A stretch of DNA of 64,000 nucleotides from assembly GCF_001655055.1 (NCBI RefSeq), contig NZ_LXEW01000022.1:1-64000 (forward strand). The letters are read 5' to 3'. Origin of the DNA: Providencia heimbachae ATCC 35613. GTDB lineage: Bacteria > Pseudomonadota > Gammaproteobacteria > Enterobacterales > Enterobacteriaceae. The position numbers and the translations under genes were made by a program. Shown piece after piece: positions 1-7,689 of the stretch (the first letter of the stretch is position 1; every line of letters starts with the position of its first letter). The notes under the pieces are model-generated. The model had not been told where the DNA came from and made no database searches. It saw only the letters and a list, made by a program, of their open reading frames with translations.

Positions 1-568
1 CTTGGCGTTCCTGTTCGGCTTTTTCTTCGGCCGCTTGAATCGCCGCTAATTCAGCTTGGCGTTGACGTTCGGCTTCCTCTTCGGCAACTTTAATCGCGGC
101 ACTTTCAGCTTGACGCTGACGTTCTAATTTCTCTTCCGCGAGACGAATAGCATCTTCTTCTAAGCGTTCACGTTTTAGCTTTTCTTGTGCGAGGCGAGCC
201 GTTTCCGCTTCTCTACGTTCATTTTCAGCTTTTTCTTCCGCTGCTTTGATAGCCTCTATCTCAGCCTGACGTTTTTGCTCAGCCTGTTCTGTCGCAGCAT
301 CAATCGCAGACTGCTCTGCTTGATATTTACGCTCTGCCTCGTCTTCTGCTGCTTTAATTGCATCTTGTTCAGCTTGATGTTGGCGCTCAGCTTCCGCATT
401 AGCGGCTTCTATTGCAGCATCTTGTTCTTTTTGTTGAAGATCAGCTTCTGTATCTGCAGTTTGCTGTTGAATTTCTTGTTGTTGGCCTTCTTGTTGCTGG
501 GTTTCATTTTCATCTTTACGACCAAAACCCAACCATGAAAAAAAGCCTTTTTTCTTATCTTTAGCCAT
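1..568 (-). CDS. ftsY: FtsY, signal recognition particle receptor (N-terminal part)
   Basis: The start codon is at 568 on the minus strand and the reading frame runs open to the window edge, giving the first 189 residues. The protein begins MAKDKKKGFFSWLGFGRKDE, the usual basic membrane-targeting start of enterobacterial FtsY. The rest of the visible part is the charged A domain, built of imperfect repeats of about 21-22 residues rich in Ala, Glu, Gln and Arg (type AERQRQAExAAIxAAEE), probably one long helix. The NG GTPase domain lies outside the window. FtsY docks SRP-ribosome complexes at the inner membrane. The divergent rsmD next door is the E. coli arrangement, which supports the call. 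Confidence 0.93.
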   Translation of the reverse strand, partial: MAKDKKKGFFSWLGFGRKDENETQQQEGQQQEIQQQTADTEADLQQKEQDAAIEAANAEAERQHQAEQDAIKAAEDEAERKYQAEQSAIDAATEQAEQKRQAEIEAIKAAEEKAENERREAETARLAQEKLKRERLEEDAIRLAEEKLERQRQAESAAIKVAEEEAERQRQAELAAIQAAEEKAEQERQ

Positions 569-784
569 CTGCCACTATACTCCTTGCGGTAAAAACATGG
601 CGCTTATAATAAAATCGCAATAAAATTACATCCAGTCTATCATTTCATCGCGCTGCAACACATATCTGAACTAAAAATCATGAAAATTTAATCTGAATTT
701 TTTATGTTAAAGCGGTGAAAATGAAGCATTATACTAATTGAATTCAATTTAAATACACATATAAGCTAAGCAACAATACATATT

Positions 785-1366
785 ATGGCAAAAAAACCAC
801 AAACAGCCTCTTTAGGTCAGATCCGTATCATTGGTGGAACATGGCGTGGGCGCAAGCTACCCGTACGTGATAGTGAGGGCTTACGTCCAACAACGGATAG
901 AGTAAAAGAAACCTTATTTAATTGGCTAATGCCCGTTATTCGCGAAGCACGTTGCCTTGATTGTTACGCAGGTAGTGGCTCTCTCGGGTTTGAAGCCCTT
1001 TCTCGACTTGCCGATAATGTCACTTTTATTGAACTCGATAAACAAAATACTCAGCTTCTTATTGAGAACAAAGCTCGCTTACAAGCAACTCATGCCACGG
1101 TGATTAACAACAGTTGCTTGTCCGTTTTGGCGCAAGCAGGTACACCTTTTGATGTTGTTTTTATTGATCCTCCTTTTCGTAAAGGATTGCTCAATGAAAC
1201 GGTCCAATTATTAGAAAAAAATCATTGGCTCGCTGACGAAAGTTGGATTTACATTGAGTCAGAAGCGGAGTCACCACTTACTGACATTCCAGCTAATTGG
1301 CAACTCCATCGTGAAAAAATAGCAGGCCAAGTTGCTTACCGTCTTTTTATTCGACATTTAAATTAG
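785..1366 (+). CDS. rsmD: 16S rRNA (guanine966-N2)-methyltransferase RsmD
   Basis: The 193-residue protein has the Rossmann SAM-binding motif DCYAGSGSLGFE (residues 59-70) and the amino-methyltransferase motif DPPF (128-131). The N-terminal RIIGGTWRGRKLP is typical of RsmD. The enzyme methylates G966 of 16S rRNA in the assembled 30S particle. Length matches the family (about 198 in E. coli). It is divergent from ftsY, and yhhL follows after 9 bases, so the two are probably cotranscribed. Confidence 0.95.
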   Translation: MAKKPQTASLGQIRIIGGTWRGRKLPVRDSEGLRPTTDRVKETLFNWLMPVIREARCLDCYAGSGSLGFEALSRLADNVTFIELDKQNTQLLIENKARLQATHATVINNSCLSVLAQAGTPFDVVFIDPPFRKGLLNETVQLLEKNHWLADESWIYIESEAESPLTDIPANWQLHREKIAGQVAYRLFIRHLN

Positions 1367-1375
1367 GGAGAAAGT

Positions 1376-1663
1376 ATGTTCATTAATATAGGACGCCTGC
1401 TAATGATTTGCGTTTGGGGTTTTATGGTGTTCAATCTCGTTCATCCGTTCCCTAAACCTTTGAAATACTTTATGGATATTGCCATGGTTTTTATGGTATT
1501 TATGCATGCTCTACAAACTATTTTTCTCAAAGCAACCTTACCTAAAGGTGAAAAGCTATCGAAAATGATGCAAGTCCGTATTTTCTTCTTTGGTGTATTT
1601 GAGATGCTAGTAATGCAAAAGAAAATTAAAGCCGCATTGGATGAAGCCAAGAAAAAGCAGTGA
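1376..1663 (+). CDS. yhhL: YhhL, DUF1145 inner-membrane protein
   Basis: A 95-residue protein with two or three hydrophobic segments (about residues 5-22, 28-45, 65-80) and a lysine-rich C-terminus. The sequence (NLVHPFPKPLKYFM) matches the DUF1145/YhhL family encoded just after rsmD in enterobacteria. A GGAGAAAG ribosome binding site lies directly before the ATG. The function of the family is not established. Confidence 0.85.
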   Translation: MFINIGRLLMICVWGFMVFNLVHPFPKPLKYFMDIAMVFMVFMHALQTIFLKATLPKGEKLSKMMQVRIFFFGVFEMLVMQKKIKAALDEAKKKQ

Positions 1664-1666
1664 GAT

Positions 1667-2026
1667 TTATTTTTCGGTAGAAACCTCAAAACGAATAAAT
1701 CGCGTACCTTGCATATAGAGCTTCCCTTTACTACTTTGTTCTATATCACGATATTGAGTTTCACTTACAACCGTTTTGATGGTTTCGCCACTCGACAATG
1801 TCTTAAAATAAACTTCATAACGAAAAGTTTCTGGTGAAACAACATCCCGTTCTCGGGAACGCATGTTAGGATAAGGGTAGTCTTTTTTCTCTTCGACTTG
1901 AACTAAGTAACTAACAGTTAAAGCATTATCGTTAATTTCATTTTGTTTACGCTGATCAAAAAAACGTTTTGTCGCTAAAACGGCAATAATCGCTAAAACG
2001 ATAATAAGTAAAATTGGTTTATTCAT
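1667..2026 (-). CDS. yhhM: YhhM, DUF2500 membrane-anchored protein
   Basis: A 119-residue protein with an N-terminal transmembrane anchor (residues 4-18) followed by a soluble domain with mixed beta character. Sequence and place (between yhhL and yhhN, opposite strand) identify it as YhhM, DUF2500. The 3' end lies only 3 bases from the convergent yhhL stop. No biochemical function is known for the family. Confidence 0.85.
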   Translation of the reverse strand: MNKPILLIIVLAIIAVLATKRFFDQRKQNEINDNALTVSYLVQVEEKKDYPYPNMRSRERDVVSPETFRYEVYFKTLSSGETIKTVVSETQYRDIEQSSKGKLYMQGTRFIRFEVSTEK

Positions 2027-2148
2027 AATGTATGTTTTTGCTTAAAATGATTATCTCAGTATAGTTTATCTTACTTATATCAAGAGAACATAGATAGAAA
2101 CTGAATACACGCTATTATTCATTCACTTATGCTTATAAGGATGTATAT

Positions 2149-2778
2149 ATGATTAGTTGGCCATTCCTCGCTGTCTTATTTTCTGGCTGGCTGTATGTTG
2201 ATGCCGCATATCGTGGCCCTGGATGGCAACGTTGGCTATTTCGTCCCATAACACTTTTGCTTTTACTTTTATGGGGATGGAGTTCCGACGATTTAAATAT
2301 TCAAAATTATCTCATTTTAGCGGGTTTACTCGTTTCTCTGGTTGCTGATCTTTCTCGAATGCTTTCTAGTGAGCACTTGCTTACTTCCGTTGCACTGATG
2401 TTCTTAAGTTATTTGATTTATACCGTTAGCTTTGGAATGCAATTAAATTTTGGATTGTTCCTCCCATGGCTTGCAGCGCCATTGATTATTGCCGCGGTTA
2501 CCCTCGTTTTAATTTGGACTAAACTTGAACATCTCCAAGCAATTGTTTTCGCTTCACTCGTGATGTGTATGATTATGGCCTGGGTTGGCGGAGATCAATA
2601 CTTTGGATTAGGCCGTGAGTATAATTTCTCAATCATGATCGGGGCTTCATTGCTATTCCTTTCTAACTGTCTCTGGCTAATTGCGCATTTCCGCTTTCCA
2701 TTTAAGGCTTCAAAAGCGGTCGTTGCTGCTTTATATTTTTTAGGCCAATTCTTTATTGTTCGCGCGATTTATTTATAG
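2149..2778 (+). CDS. yhhN: YhhN, TMEM86-like membrane protein
   Basis: A 209-residue, highly hydrophobic protein with about seven to eight predicted transmembrane helices. It belongs to the YhhN/TMEM86 family, whose animal members hydrolyse lysoplasmalogens; the bacterial role is unclear. The start follows an AAGGATG box. Its position between yhhM and zntA is as in E. coli. Confidence 0.87.
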   Translation: MISWPFLAVLFSGWLYVDAAYRGPGWQRWLFRPITLLLLLLWGWSSDDLNIQNYLILAGLLVSLVADLSRMLSSEHLLTSVALMFLSYLIYTVSFGMQLNFGLFLPWLAAPLIIAAVTLVLIWTKLEHLQAIVFASLVMCMIMAWVGGDQYFGLGREYNFSIMIGASLLFLSNCLWLIAHFRFPFKASKAVVAALYFLGQFFIVRAIYL

Positions 2779-2846
2779 TCATCAAATAATCAATTGATGA
2801 CATTTCCAGATAGCATTTTTCATCAATTGATTACCTCCTATTTAAT

Positions 2847-2878
2847 TTGACTCTGGAGTCTACTCCAGAGTGTAAGCT
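2847..2878 (+). promoter_or_regulatory. ZntR-type zntA promoter and operator
   Basis: A perfect-looking dyad ACTCTGGAGT-CT-ACTCCAGAGT (2850-2871) lies between a TTGACT -35 (2847-2852) and a TAAGCT -10 (2873-2878), a 20-base spacer. The overlong spacer with a dyad inside it is the hallmark of MerR-family activation, and the dyad is nearly identical to the E. coli ZntR site. Zn(II)-loaded ZntR is expected to untwist this promoter. zntR itself is not in the window. Confidence 0.92.
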
Positions 2879-2921
2879 ACTCATCAAGGGTTAGTTTATA
2901 TAGTTAGCTAAGGGGGCGCAT

Positions 2922-5294
2922 ATGCACTCACATTCAAATAAAGAAACACATGCTCGCACAAGCTCATGCTGCTCAGGTAGCAGCAGTTGCTCATCAGCTG
3001 TTACCGAAAATAGCAAAGACGTAAGTAATGACTCACATACCCATGAACATAGTAGTGTAGAAAAACATCCTGATGATGATGATGAGGGATCCCACACGCA
3101 GGCACATGATCATGCTGGCCATAACCACCAACATGGTGGTAGCTGCGGATTACCTATAAATGTGGCAAATGACATAACACCATTACAAACAGCTCAACAA
3201 CGTTTTAGCTGGATCATTCGCGGAATGGATTGCCCTAGCTGCGCAAGTAAAATTGAAAATGCGGTGAATCAAATAAGTGATGTAAAACAAGCTAAAGTCT
3301 TGTTTGCCACTGAAAAACTTATCGTCGATGCTGACAGTGATATCAGTGCCGCGGTACGTGCAACCGTTGAAACCGCAGGCTATGAGTTGCTTGAAGTGGG
3401 AAGTAATAATGCCTCATCTATTCAGCCCCCACCAAGCTTATTAACCGAAGCAAAACCCGTTATTATCTTAGCGATATTAATGGCCGTTAGCTGGGGGCTT
3501 GAATTTGTCAATCCACAGCTAGGTACAATCGCCTTTATTCTGACAACCCTATTTGGGCTCTACCCTATTGCCCGTAAATCCTTAATTTCGATTCGAACAG
3601 GTTCGCCATTTGCAATTGAGACATTAATGACAGTCGCAGCTATCGGTGCCATCTTTATTCAGGCTACCGAAGAGGCTGCAATGGTTATTTTGCTATTCAT
3701 GCTTGGCGAGATGCTGGAATCCTACTCCGCAGGAAGAGCCCGCCGAGGTGTGAGCGCCTTAATGGCATTAGTGCCAGAGGATGCGGTATTAATTAAAGAT
3801 GGGAAAAAAACGACAGTAGCTGTTGCCCAACTGCGCCCTGGTGATGTCATTGAAATTGCACCAGGTGGTAGATTACCAACCGATGCCGTATTAGTGTCTG
3901 ACTTTGCAAGTTTCGATGAAAGTGCATTGACCGGTGAATCAGTGCCTATCGAACGCAATGCGGGGGAAAAAGTTGCAGCAGGCTGTCTATCTGTGGATAG
4001 AGCAGTTCAAATGCGAGTTGCATCAGAACAAGGCAAAAACGCGATAGACCGTATTTTGCAACTGATTGAAGAAGCAGAAGAACGTCGAGCTCCCATTGAG
4101 CGCTTCATTGATCGCTTTAGCCGTGTTTACACCCCAATCATCATGTTAATTTCCGCATTGGTAATTATCATTCCACCGATATTTTTTGGTGCGCTGTGGG
4201 AAACATGGATTTATCGTGGATTAACCTTATTGCTAATTGGTTGCCCATGTGCACTCGTTATTTCAACCCCAGCGGCAATTACATCGGCACTCGCAACGGC
4301 AACACGTCGCGGTGCACTGATAAAAGGCGGTGCAGCTTTAGAACAGCTTGGTACAGTGACAACCATTGCACTTGATAAGACAGGGACATTAACTGAAGGT
4401 AAACCCCATGTCACTAATCTCGTTCCTGTCGATGGAATGACTGAAAGTGAACTCGTTCGTATCACTGCCTCTGTTGAAGTGGGTTCCCATCATCCATTGG
4501 CAAAAGCAGTGGTTAATAAAGCAGAAGCACTCGCATTGATAGTCACTGAAGCACAAAATCGTAAGGCATTAGCAGGAAAAGGGGTTGAAGGTTTTCTGGA
4601 TGACAAGCATATCTTAGTGAGTGCGCCAAACAGAATAGAACCGCCACTTGATAGCCTATGGCAAAGTAAAGTTGAAGAACTTGAAGCCCAAGGAAAAACG
4701 GTTGTTGTTACCCTTCAAGATAACCGAGTTATTGGATTAACGGCACTGCAAGATACTTTACGTAACGATGCGGTTGATGCGATGAGCATGCTTAGAGCAC
4801 TTAATGTCAACGCTGTGATGCTAACGGGCGATAACCCTAGAGCGGCGAGCGCCATCGCGGGCCAGTTAGGCATGGAATATCGTGCGGGTTTATTACCTGA
4901 AGATAAAGTGACTGCGGTCATCGAACTTAACCGTAATCATAGCACGATGATGGTAGGTGACGGCATCAATGATGCCCCTGCAATGAAAGCGTCTAGTATT
5001 GGCGTCGCGATGGGAAGTGGTACTGACGTCGCATTAGAAACAGCCGATGCAGCGTTAACCCATAACCGCTTAACTGGATTGCCGGAAATCATTGCACTAT
5101 CCCGCGCCACTCGCAGAATTATTCGTGAAAATATTGCTATCGCATTAGGTTTAAAAGGGGTGTTCTTAGTCACCAGTTTACTGGGGATCACTGGCTTATG
5201 GGTTGCCGTACTCGCTGATTCAGGTGCAACGGCGTTGGTAACAGCAAACGCAATTCGCTTACTGCGAGTGAAGTTACCACAAGTGAAAAAATAG
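2922..5294 (+). CDS. zntA: ZntA, Zn(II)/Cd(II)/Pb(II)-translocating P1B-type ATPase
   Basis: The 790-residue protein exports divalent soft metals across the inner membrane. It has an HMA domain with GMDCPSCASK near residue 100, the membrane motif CPC (441-443), the phosphorylation motif DKTGT starting at residue 485, and the hinge motif MVGDGINDAP. CPC with the ZntA-type HMA fits a zinc/cadmium/lead pump. Its N-terminus is about 60 residues longer than E. coli ZntA and very rich in His, Cys, Ser and Asp (for example HTHEHSS, AHDHAGHNHQHGG), probably a flexible metal-binding tail. The ZntR promoter lies upstream and a hairpin terminator follows. Confidence 0.95.
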   Translation: MHSHSNKETHARTSSCCSGSSSCSSAVTENSKDVSNDSHTHEHSSVEKHPDDDDEGSHTQAHDHAGHNHQHGGSCGLPINVANDITPLQTAQQRFSWIIRGMDCPSCASKIENAVNQISDVKQAKVLFATEKLIVDADSDISAAVRATVETAGYELLEVGSNNASSIQPPPSLLTEAKPVIILAILMAVSWGLEFVNPQLGTIAFILTTLFGLYPIARKSLISIRTGSPFAIETLMTVAAIGAIFIQATEEAAMVILLFMLGEMLESYSAGRARRGVSALMALVPEDAVLIKDGKKTTVAVAQLRPGDVIEIAPGGRLPTDAVLVSDFASFDESALTGESVPIERNAGEKVAAGCLSVDRAVQMRVASEQGKNAIDRILQLIEEAEERRAPIERFIDRFSRVYTPIIMLISALVIIIPPIFFGALWETWIYRGLTLLLIGCPCALVISTPAAITSALATATRRGALIKGGAALEQLGTVTTIALDKTGTLTEGKPHVTNLVPVDGMTESELVRITASVEVGSHHPLAKAVVNKAEALALIVTEAQNRKALAGKGVEGFLDDKHILVSAPNRIEPPLDSLWQSKVEELEAQGKTVVVTLQDNRVIGLTALQDTLRNDAVDAMSMLRALNVNAVMLTGDNPRAASAIAGQLGMEYRAGLLPEDKVTAVIELNRNHSTMMVGDGINDAPAMKASSIGVAMGSGTDVALETADAALTHNRLTGLPEIIALSRATRRIIRENIAIALGLKGVFLVTSLLGITGLWVAVLADSGATALVTANAIRLLRVKLPQVKK

Positions 5295-5311
5295 TTTTGA
5301 CTATCACCATC

Positions 5312-5337
5312 AAAAAGCGCCTTTCGGCGCTTTTTTG
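5312..5337 (+). terminator. Rho-independent terminator of zntA
   Basis: AAAAAGCGCC-TTTC-GGCGCTTTTTT forms a strong GC hairpin followed by a T run, 17 bases after the zntA stop. Confidence 0.9.
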
Positions 5338-5479
5338 TTATTCGAATAAGTTAAAAAATCATAATAATTATAATTAATTAAACGACCAATTCTAAGGATA
5401 ACTAGGATTAACTTTTCTACATTTAAACATAATATTCGCTAATATCACCAGCCATGGAAATGCTTAATGGTATTAGGAT

Positions 5480-6418
5480 ATGGTAAAAAATCAGAGTTCA
5501 GCTCCTCATGACTCCACATTCAAAAGCTTTATGTCTAAAATTGATAATGCACGAGACTTTTTTGATATTCACTTGCCTGAACATATTAAAAAATTATGTG
5601 ATTTCAATACGCTGACATTAACCAACTCATCATTTATAGATAAACAATTGCGCTCCCGCTTATCTGATGTGCTTTATTCTGTTGAAACTGAACTGAATAA
5701 AGGCTACATCTATCTTTTAATTGAGCACCAATCAACACCCGATAAGCTAATGAGCTGGCGACTTATGCACTATGCTTTTTTAGCCATGAATCAGCATTTA
5801 CAGCAAGGCCATCGTACCTTACCGCTTATTGTTCCAGTTTTATTTTATCACGGGTCAATATCACCTTATCCATATGCGCAAACATGGACACACTGTTTTC
5901 CATGGACAGACATTGCCAGCGAGCTTTATTTTAATCCATTTCCATTAGTGGATGTTACAGTGATTGACGATAATGAACTGATAAATCATCGTAAAATCGC
6001 CGTTATGGAACTTGCAATGAAACATAAGGATTTACGGGAAGATATCAATAAAGTGACTAGCCTGTTGGCTCAAGCCTTAAATCAGCACTATAATAGCGAT
6101 GATGACATTGTTACTGTATTTAACTACCTATTCGTCACATTGGATTCTCCCAATTTCGACCGAATAATAAAACAACTTATTAATCAGACCGAAAATCATC
6201 AGGAGGTCATTATGAATATCGCTCAACGCTTGATAAATCAAGGACGACAAGAAGGTATTGAAATAGGTATTCAAGAAGGCGTTAATATCGGCCGAAAAGA
6301 AGAACGTAAAGCGATGCAGCAGGAAATTGCCCTGAATAGCTTAAAAAATGGTGCAACGATTGAGTTTGTCTGCAAAATAACAGGCTTAAGTCGCAAAGAA
6401 GTGCTGAGTTTACAGTAA
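5480..6418 (+). CDS. Rpn-family recombination-promoting nuclease / putative transposase
   Basis: The 312-residue protein matches the Rpn (YhgA-like, PD-(D/E)XK) family: N-terminal HDSTFKSFMS, then SDVLYSVE and the IYLLIEHQS core with the acidic and Gln residues of the nuclease fold (about residues 65-95), followed by LPLIVPVLFYHG. The C-terminus carries the typical Gly/Glu repeats (GRQEGIEIGIQEG). Rpn proteins are DNA endonucleases; some E. coli members act in phage defence and are restrained by a small protein made from within the same gene. The gene separates zntA from tusA, which are neighbours in E. coli, so it is an insertion in a conserved block. The start follows a weak AGGAT box. Confidence 0.88.
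   Translation: MVKNQSSAPHDSTFKSFMSKIDNARDFFDIHLPEHIKKLCDFNTLTLTNSSFIDKQLRSRLSDVLYSVETELNKGYIYLLIEHQSTPDKLMSWRLMHYAFLAMNQHLQQGHRTLPLIVPVLFYHGSISPYPYAQTWTHCFPWTDIASELYFNPFPLVDVTVIDDNELINHRKIAVMELAMKHKDLREDINKVTSLLAQALNQHYNSDDDIVTVFNYLFVTLDSPNFDRIIKQLINQTENHQEVIMNIAQRLINQGRQEGIEIGIQEGVNIGRKEERKAMQQEIALNSLKNGATIEFVCKITGLSRKEVLSLQ
6212..6418 (+). CDS. Possible intragenic small Rpn protein (antitoxin-like)
   Basis: Inside the Rpn gene a perfect AGGAGG (6201-6206) lies 5 bases before an in-frame ATG at 6212 (codon 245). Translation from it gives a 68-residue C-terminal product beginning MNIAQRLINQGRQEG. This site is clearly stronger than that of the full-length gene. In E. coli rpn genes, short in-frame C-terminal products bind and block the full-length nuclease, and this arrangement looks the same. 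The ribosome binding site is seen directly; the product and its role are inferred. Confidence 0.6.
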   Translation: MNIAQRLINQGRQEGIEIGIQEGVNIGRKEERKAMQQEIALNSLKNGATIEFVCKITGLSRKEVLSLQ

Positions 6419-6497
6419 AGCTAGCGGTCATCCCTGCCTTAATTTGGCAAGGATTTAGCGGCTAACACTTTGGCTCTTAATATTTAAAATTGTGAGA

Positions 6498-6752
6498 TTA
6501 CAGCCCACTCATTTTTTTACGCAACAAATAACGATAGGGTGTTTTTTCTGCTTCAACCGCTAAAAGCTCATGCTCCATAAAACGGCAAAAACCAGGAATA
6601 TCACGCGTTGTTGCCGGATCATCCGCGATGATAAGCAAAGTTTCCCCTTCTGACATATTGCGAACTGTTTTACGGACTAACATAACAGGCTCTGGGCAGC
6701 GAAGACCTAATGTATCAAGGGTTTTAGTGGCATCAGAAAATAAATCAGACAT
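6498..6752 (-). CDS. tusA: TusA, sulfur carrier protein
   Basis: An 84-residue protein with the family signature [10 protein letters not shown], the active cysteine being Cys19. TusA takes persulfide sulfur from IscS and hands it to TusBCD for 2-thiouridine formation at the tRNA wobble position. It also affects molybdopterin and iron-sulfur supply. Length and sequence match E. coli TusA (81 residues). It is divergent from yhhQ. Confidence 0.96.
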   Translation of the reverse strand: MSDLFSDATKTLDTLGLRCPEPVMLVRKTVRNMSEGETLLIIADDPATTRDIPGFCRFMEHELLAVEAEKTPYRYLLRKKMSGL

Positions 6753-6891
6753 AATAATTACTTTTTCAAATAAACAATAAACTGATTATATAATAAAAAA
6801 AGCTGAGCGGGTCGATCAGTTTTGCTTTTGTTGCGCAACAAGCGTATCATGCGCTCTTTCCAATTTTTGGAAAAAAATTATTGGGTATTTC

Positions 6892-6924
6892 ATGGGTTCC
6901 CTCACCCCATTGTGACTAAAAAGG
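6892..6924 (+). promoter_or_regulatory. preQ1-I-like riboswitch upstream of yhhQ
   Basis: A compact H-type pseudoknot can be drawn. P1 is ATGGG (6892-6896) with CCCAT (6906-6910). The loop begins TTC-CCT and its CCT (6900-6902) can pair with AGG (6922-6924), which follows an A-rich tail (CTAAAAAGG). Size, GGTTC start, CACC loop end and A-rich 3' tail match the preQ1 class I aptamer. The pairing AGG is also the Shine-Dalgarno of yhhQ, 6 bases before its ATG, so ligand binding would block translation. The downstream gene imports queuosine precursors, as expected for this riboswitch. The fold was drawn by eye. Confidence 0.72.
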
Positions 6925-6930
6925 TACAAT

Positions 6931-7599
6931 ATGTTTGCATTTACTCCGCAGCAAAAAGCCACTGCGTTAATTTGGCTGTCGTTATTTCATGTTTTGATTA
7001 TTACATCCAGCAACTATCTGGTGCAGCTACCGATCAATATTTTCGGTTTCCACACCACTTGGGGTGCGTTCACCTTCCCGTTTATCTTTCTCGCAACGGA
7101 TTTGACTGTCCGTATTTATGGTGCGCCACTTGCTCGCCGTATAATTACGTCAGTTATGTTGCCGGCTTTACTGATTTCCTATGTTATTTCTGCCCTATTT
7201 TTTCAAGGGGAATGGCAAGGTTTTGCATCAATAACAACATTTAACTTGTTTGTTGCACGTATTGCAGCGGCGAGTTTTATGGCGTATGTACTTGGGCAAA
7301 TTTTGGATGTCAGTGTGTTTAACCGCCTGCGTCAAAATAAGCGTTGGTATGTAGCACCGGCATGCGCCATGCTTTTTGGTAATCTTATTGATACCATTGC
7401 CTTCTTCTTTATTGCCTTCTATCACAGTAGCGATCCGTTTATGGCAGCTAACTGGGTAGAAATCGCCTTGGTTGATTATGTATTTAAGTTGCTTATTTGC
7501 ATGCTATTTTTCTTACCTGCATACGGAGTTTTACTGAATTTCATTCTGAAATATTTCTTTGAAAATGCGAATAAAAAACAGTTAGCCGATCAGCACTAA
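6931..7599 (+). CDS. yhhQ: YhhQ, queuosine precursor (preQ0/preQ1) transporter
   Basis: A 222-residue integral membrane protein with about six transmembrane helices and family motifs NIFGFHTTWGAFTFP, TDLTVRIYG and GNLIDTIAFF. YhhQ (QPTR/ECF-like, COG1738) imports preQ0/preQ1 for queuosine tRNA modification. The start is the ATG right after the riboswitch tail. It is divergent from tusA. Confidence 0.94.
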   Translation: MFAFTPQQKATALIWLSLFHVLIITSSNYLVQLPINIFGFHTTWGAFTFPFIFLATDLTVRIYGAPLARRIITSVMLPALLISYVISALFFQGEWQGFASITTFNLFVARIAAASFMAYVLGQILDVSVFNRLRQNKRWYVAPACAMLFGNLIDTIAFFFIAFYHSSDPFMAANWVEIALVDYVFKLLICMLFFLPAYGVLLNFILKYFFENANKKQLADQH

Positions 7600-7689
7600 A
7601 TACCGTTAGAGAAGGGAATATTCCCTTCTCTGTTTAATACCAGTCAATCAAGGTAAATCACAACCCTACAATTCCCAATGCCAATTTAA

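Noticed and set aside
185..538. 117-codon frame antisense to ftsY
   Set aside because: A Phe/Leu/Ser-rich product that arises from the opposite strand of the repetitive ftsY A domain.
6822..7244. 140-codon open frame overlapping the yhhQ start
   Set aside because: It is out of frame with yhhQ, has no family signature and covers the riboswitch; yhhQ explains the region.
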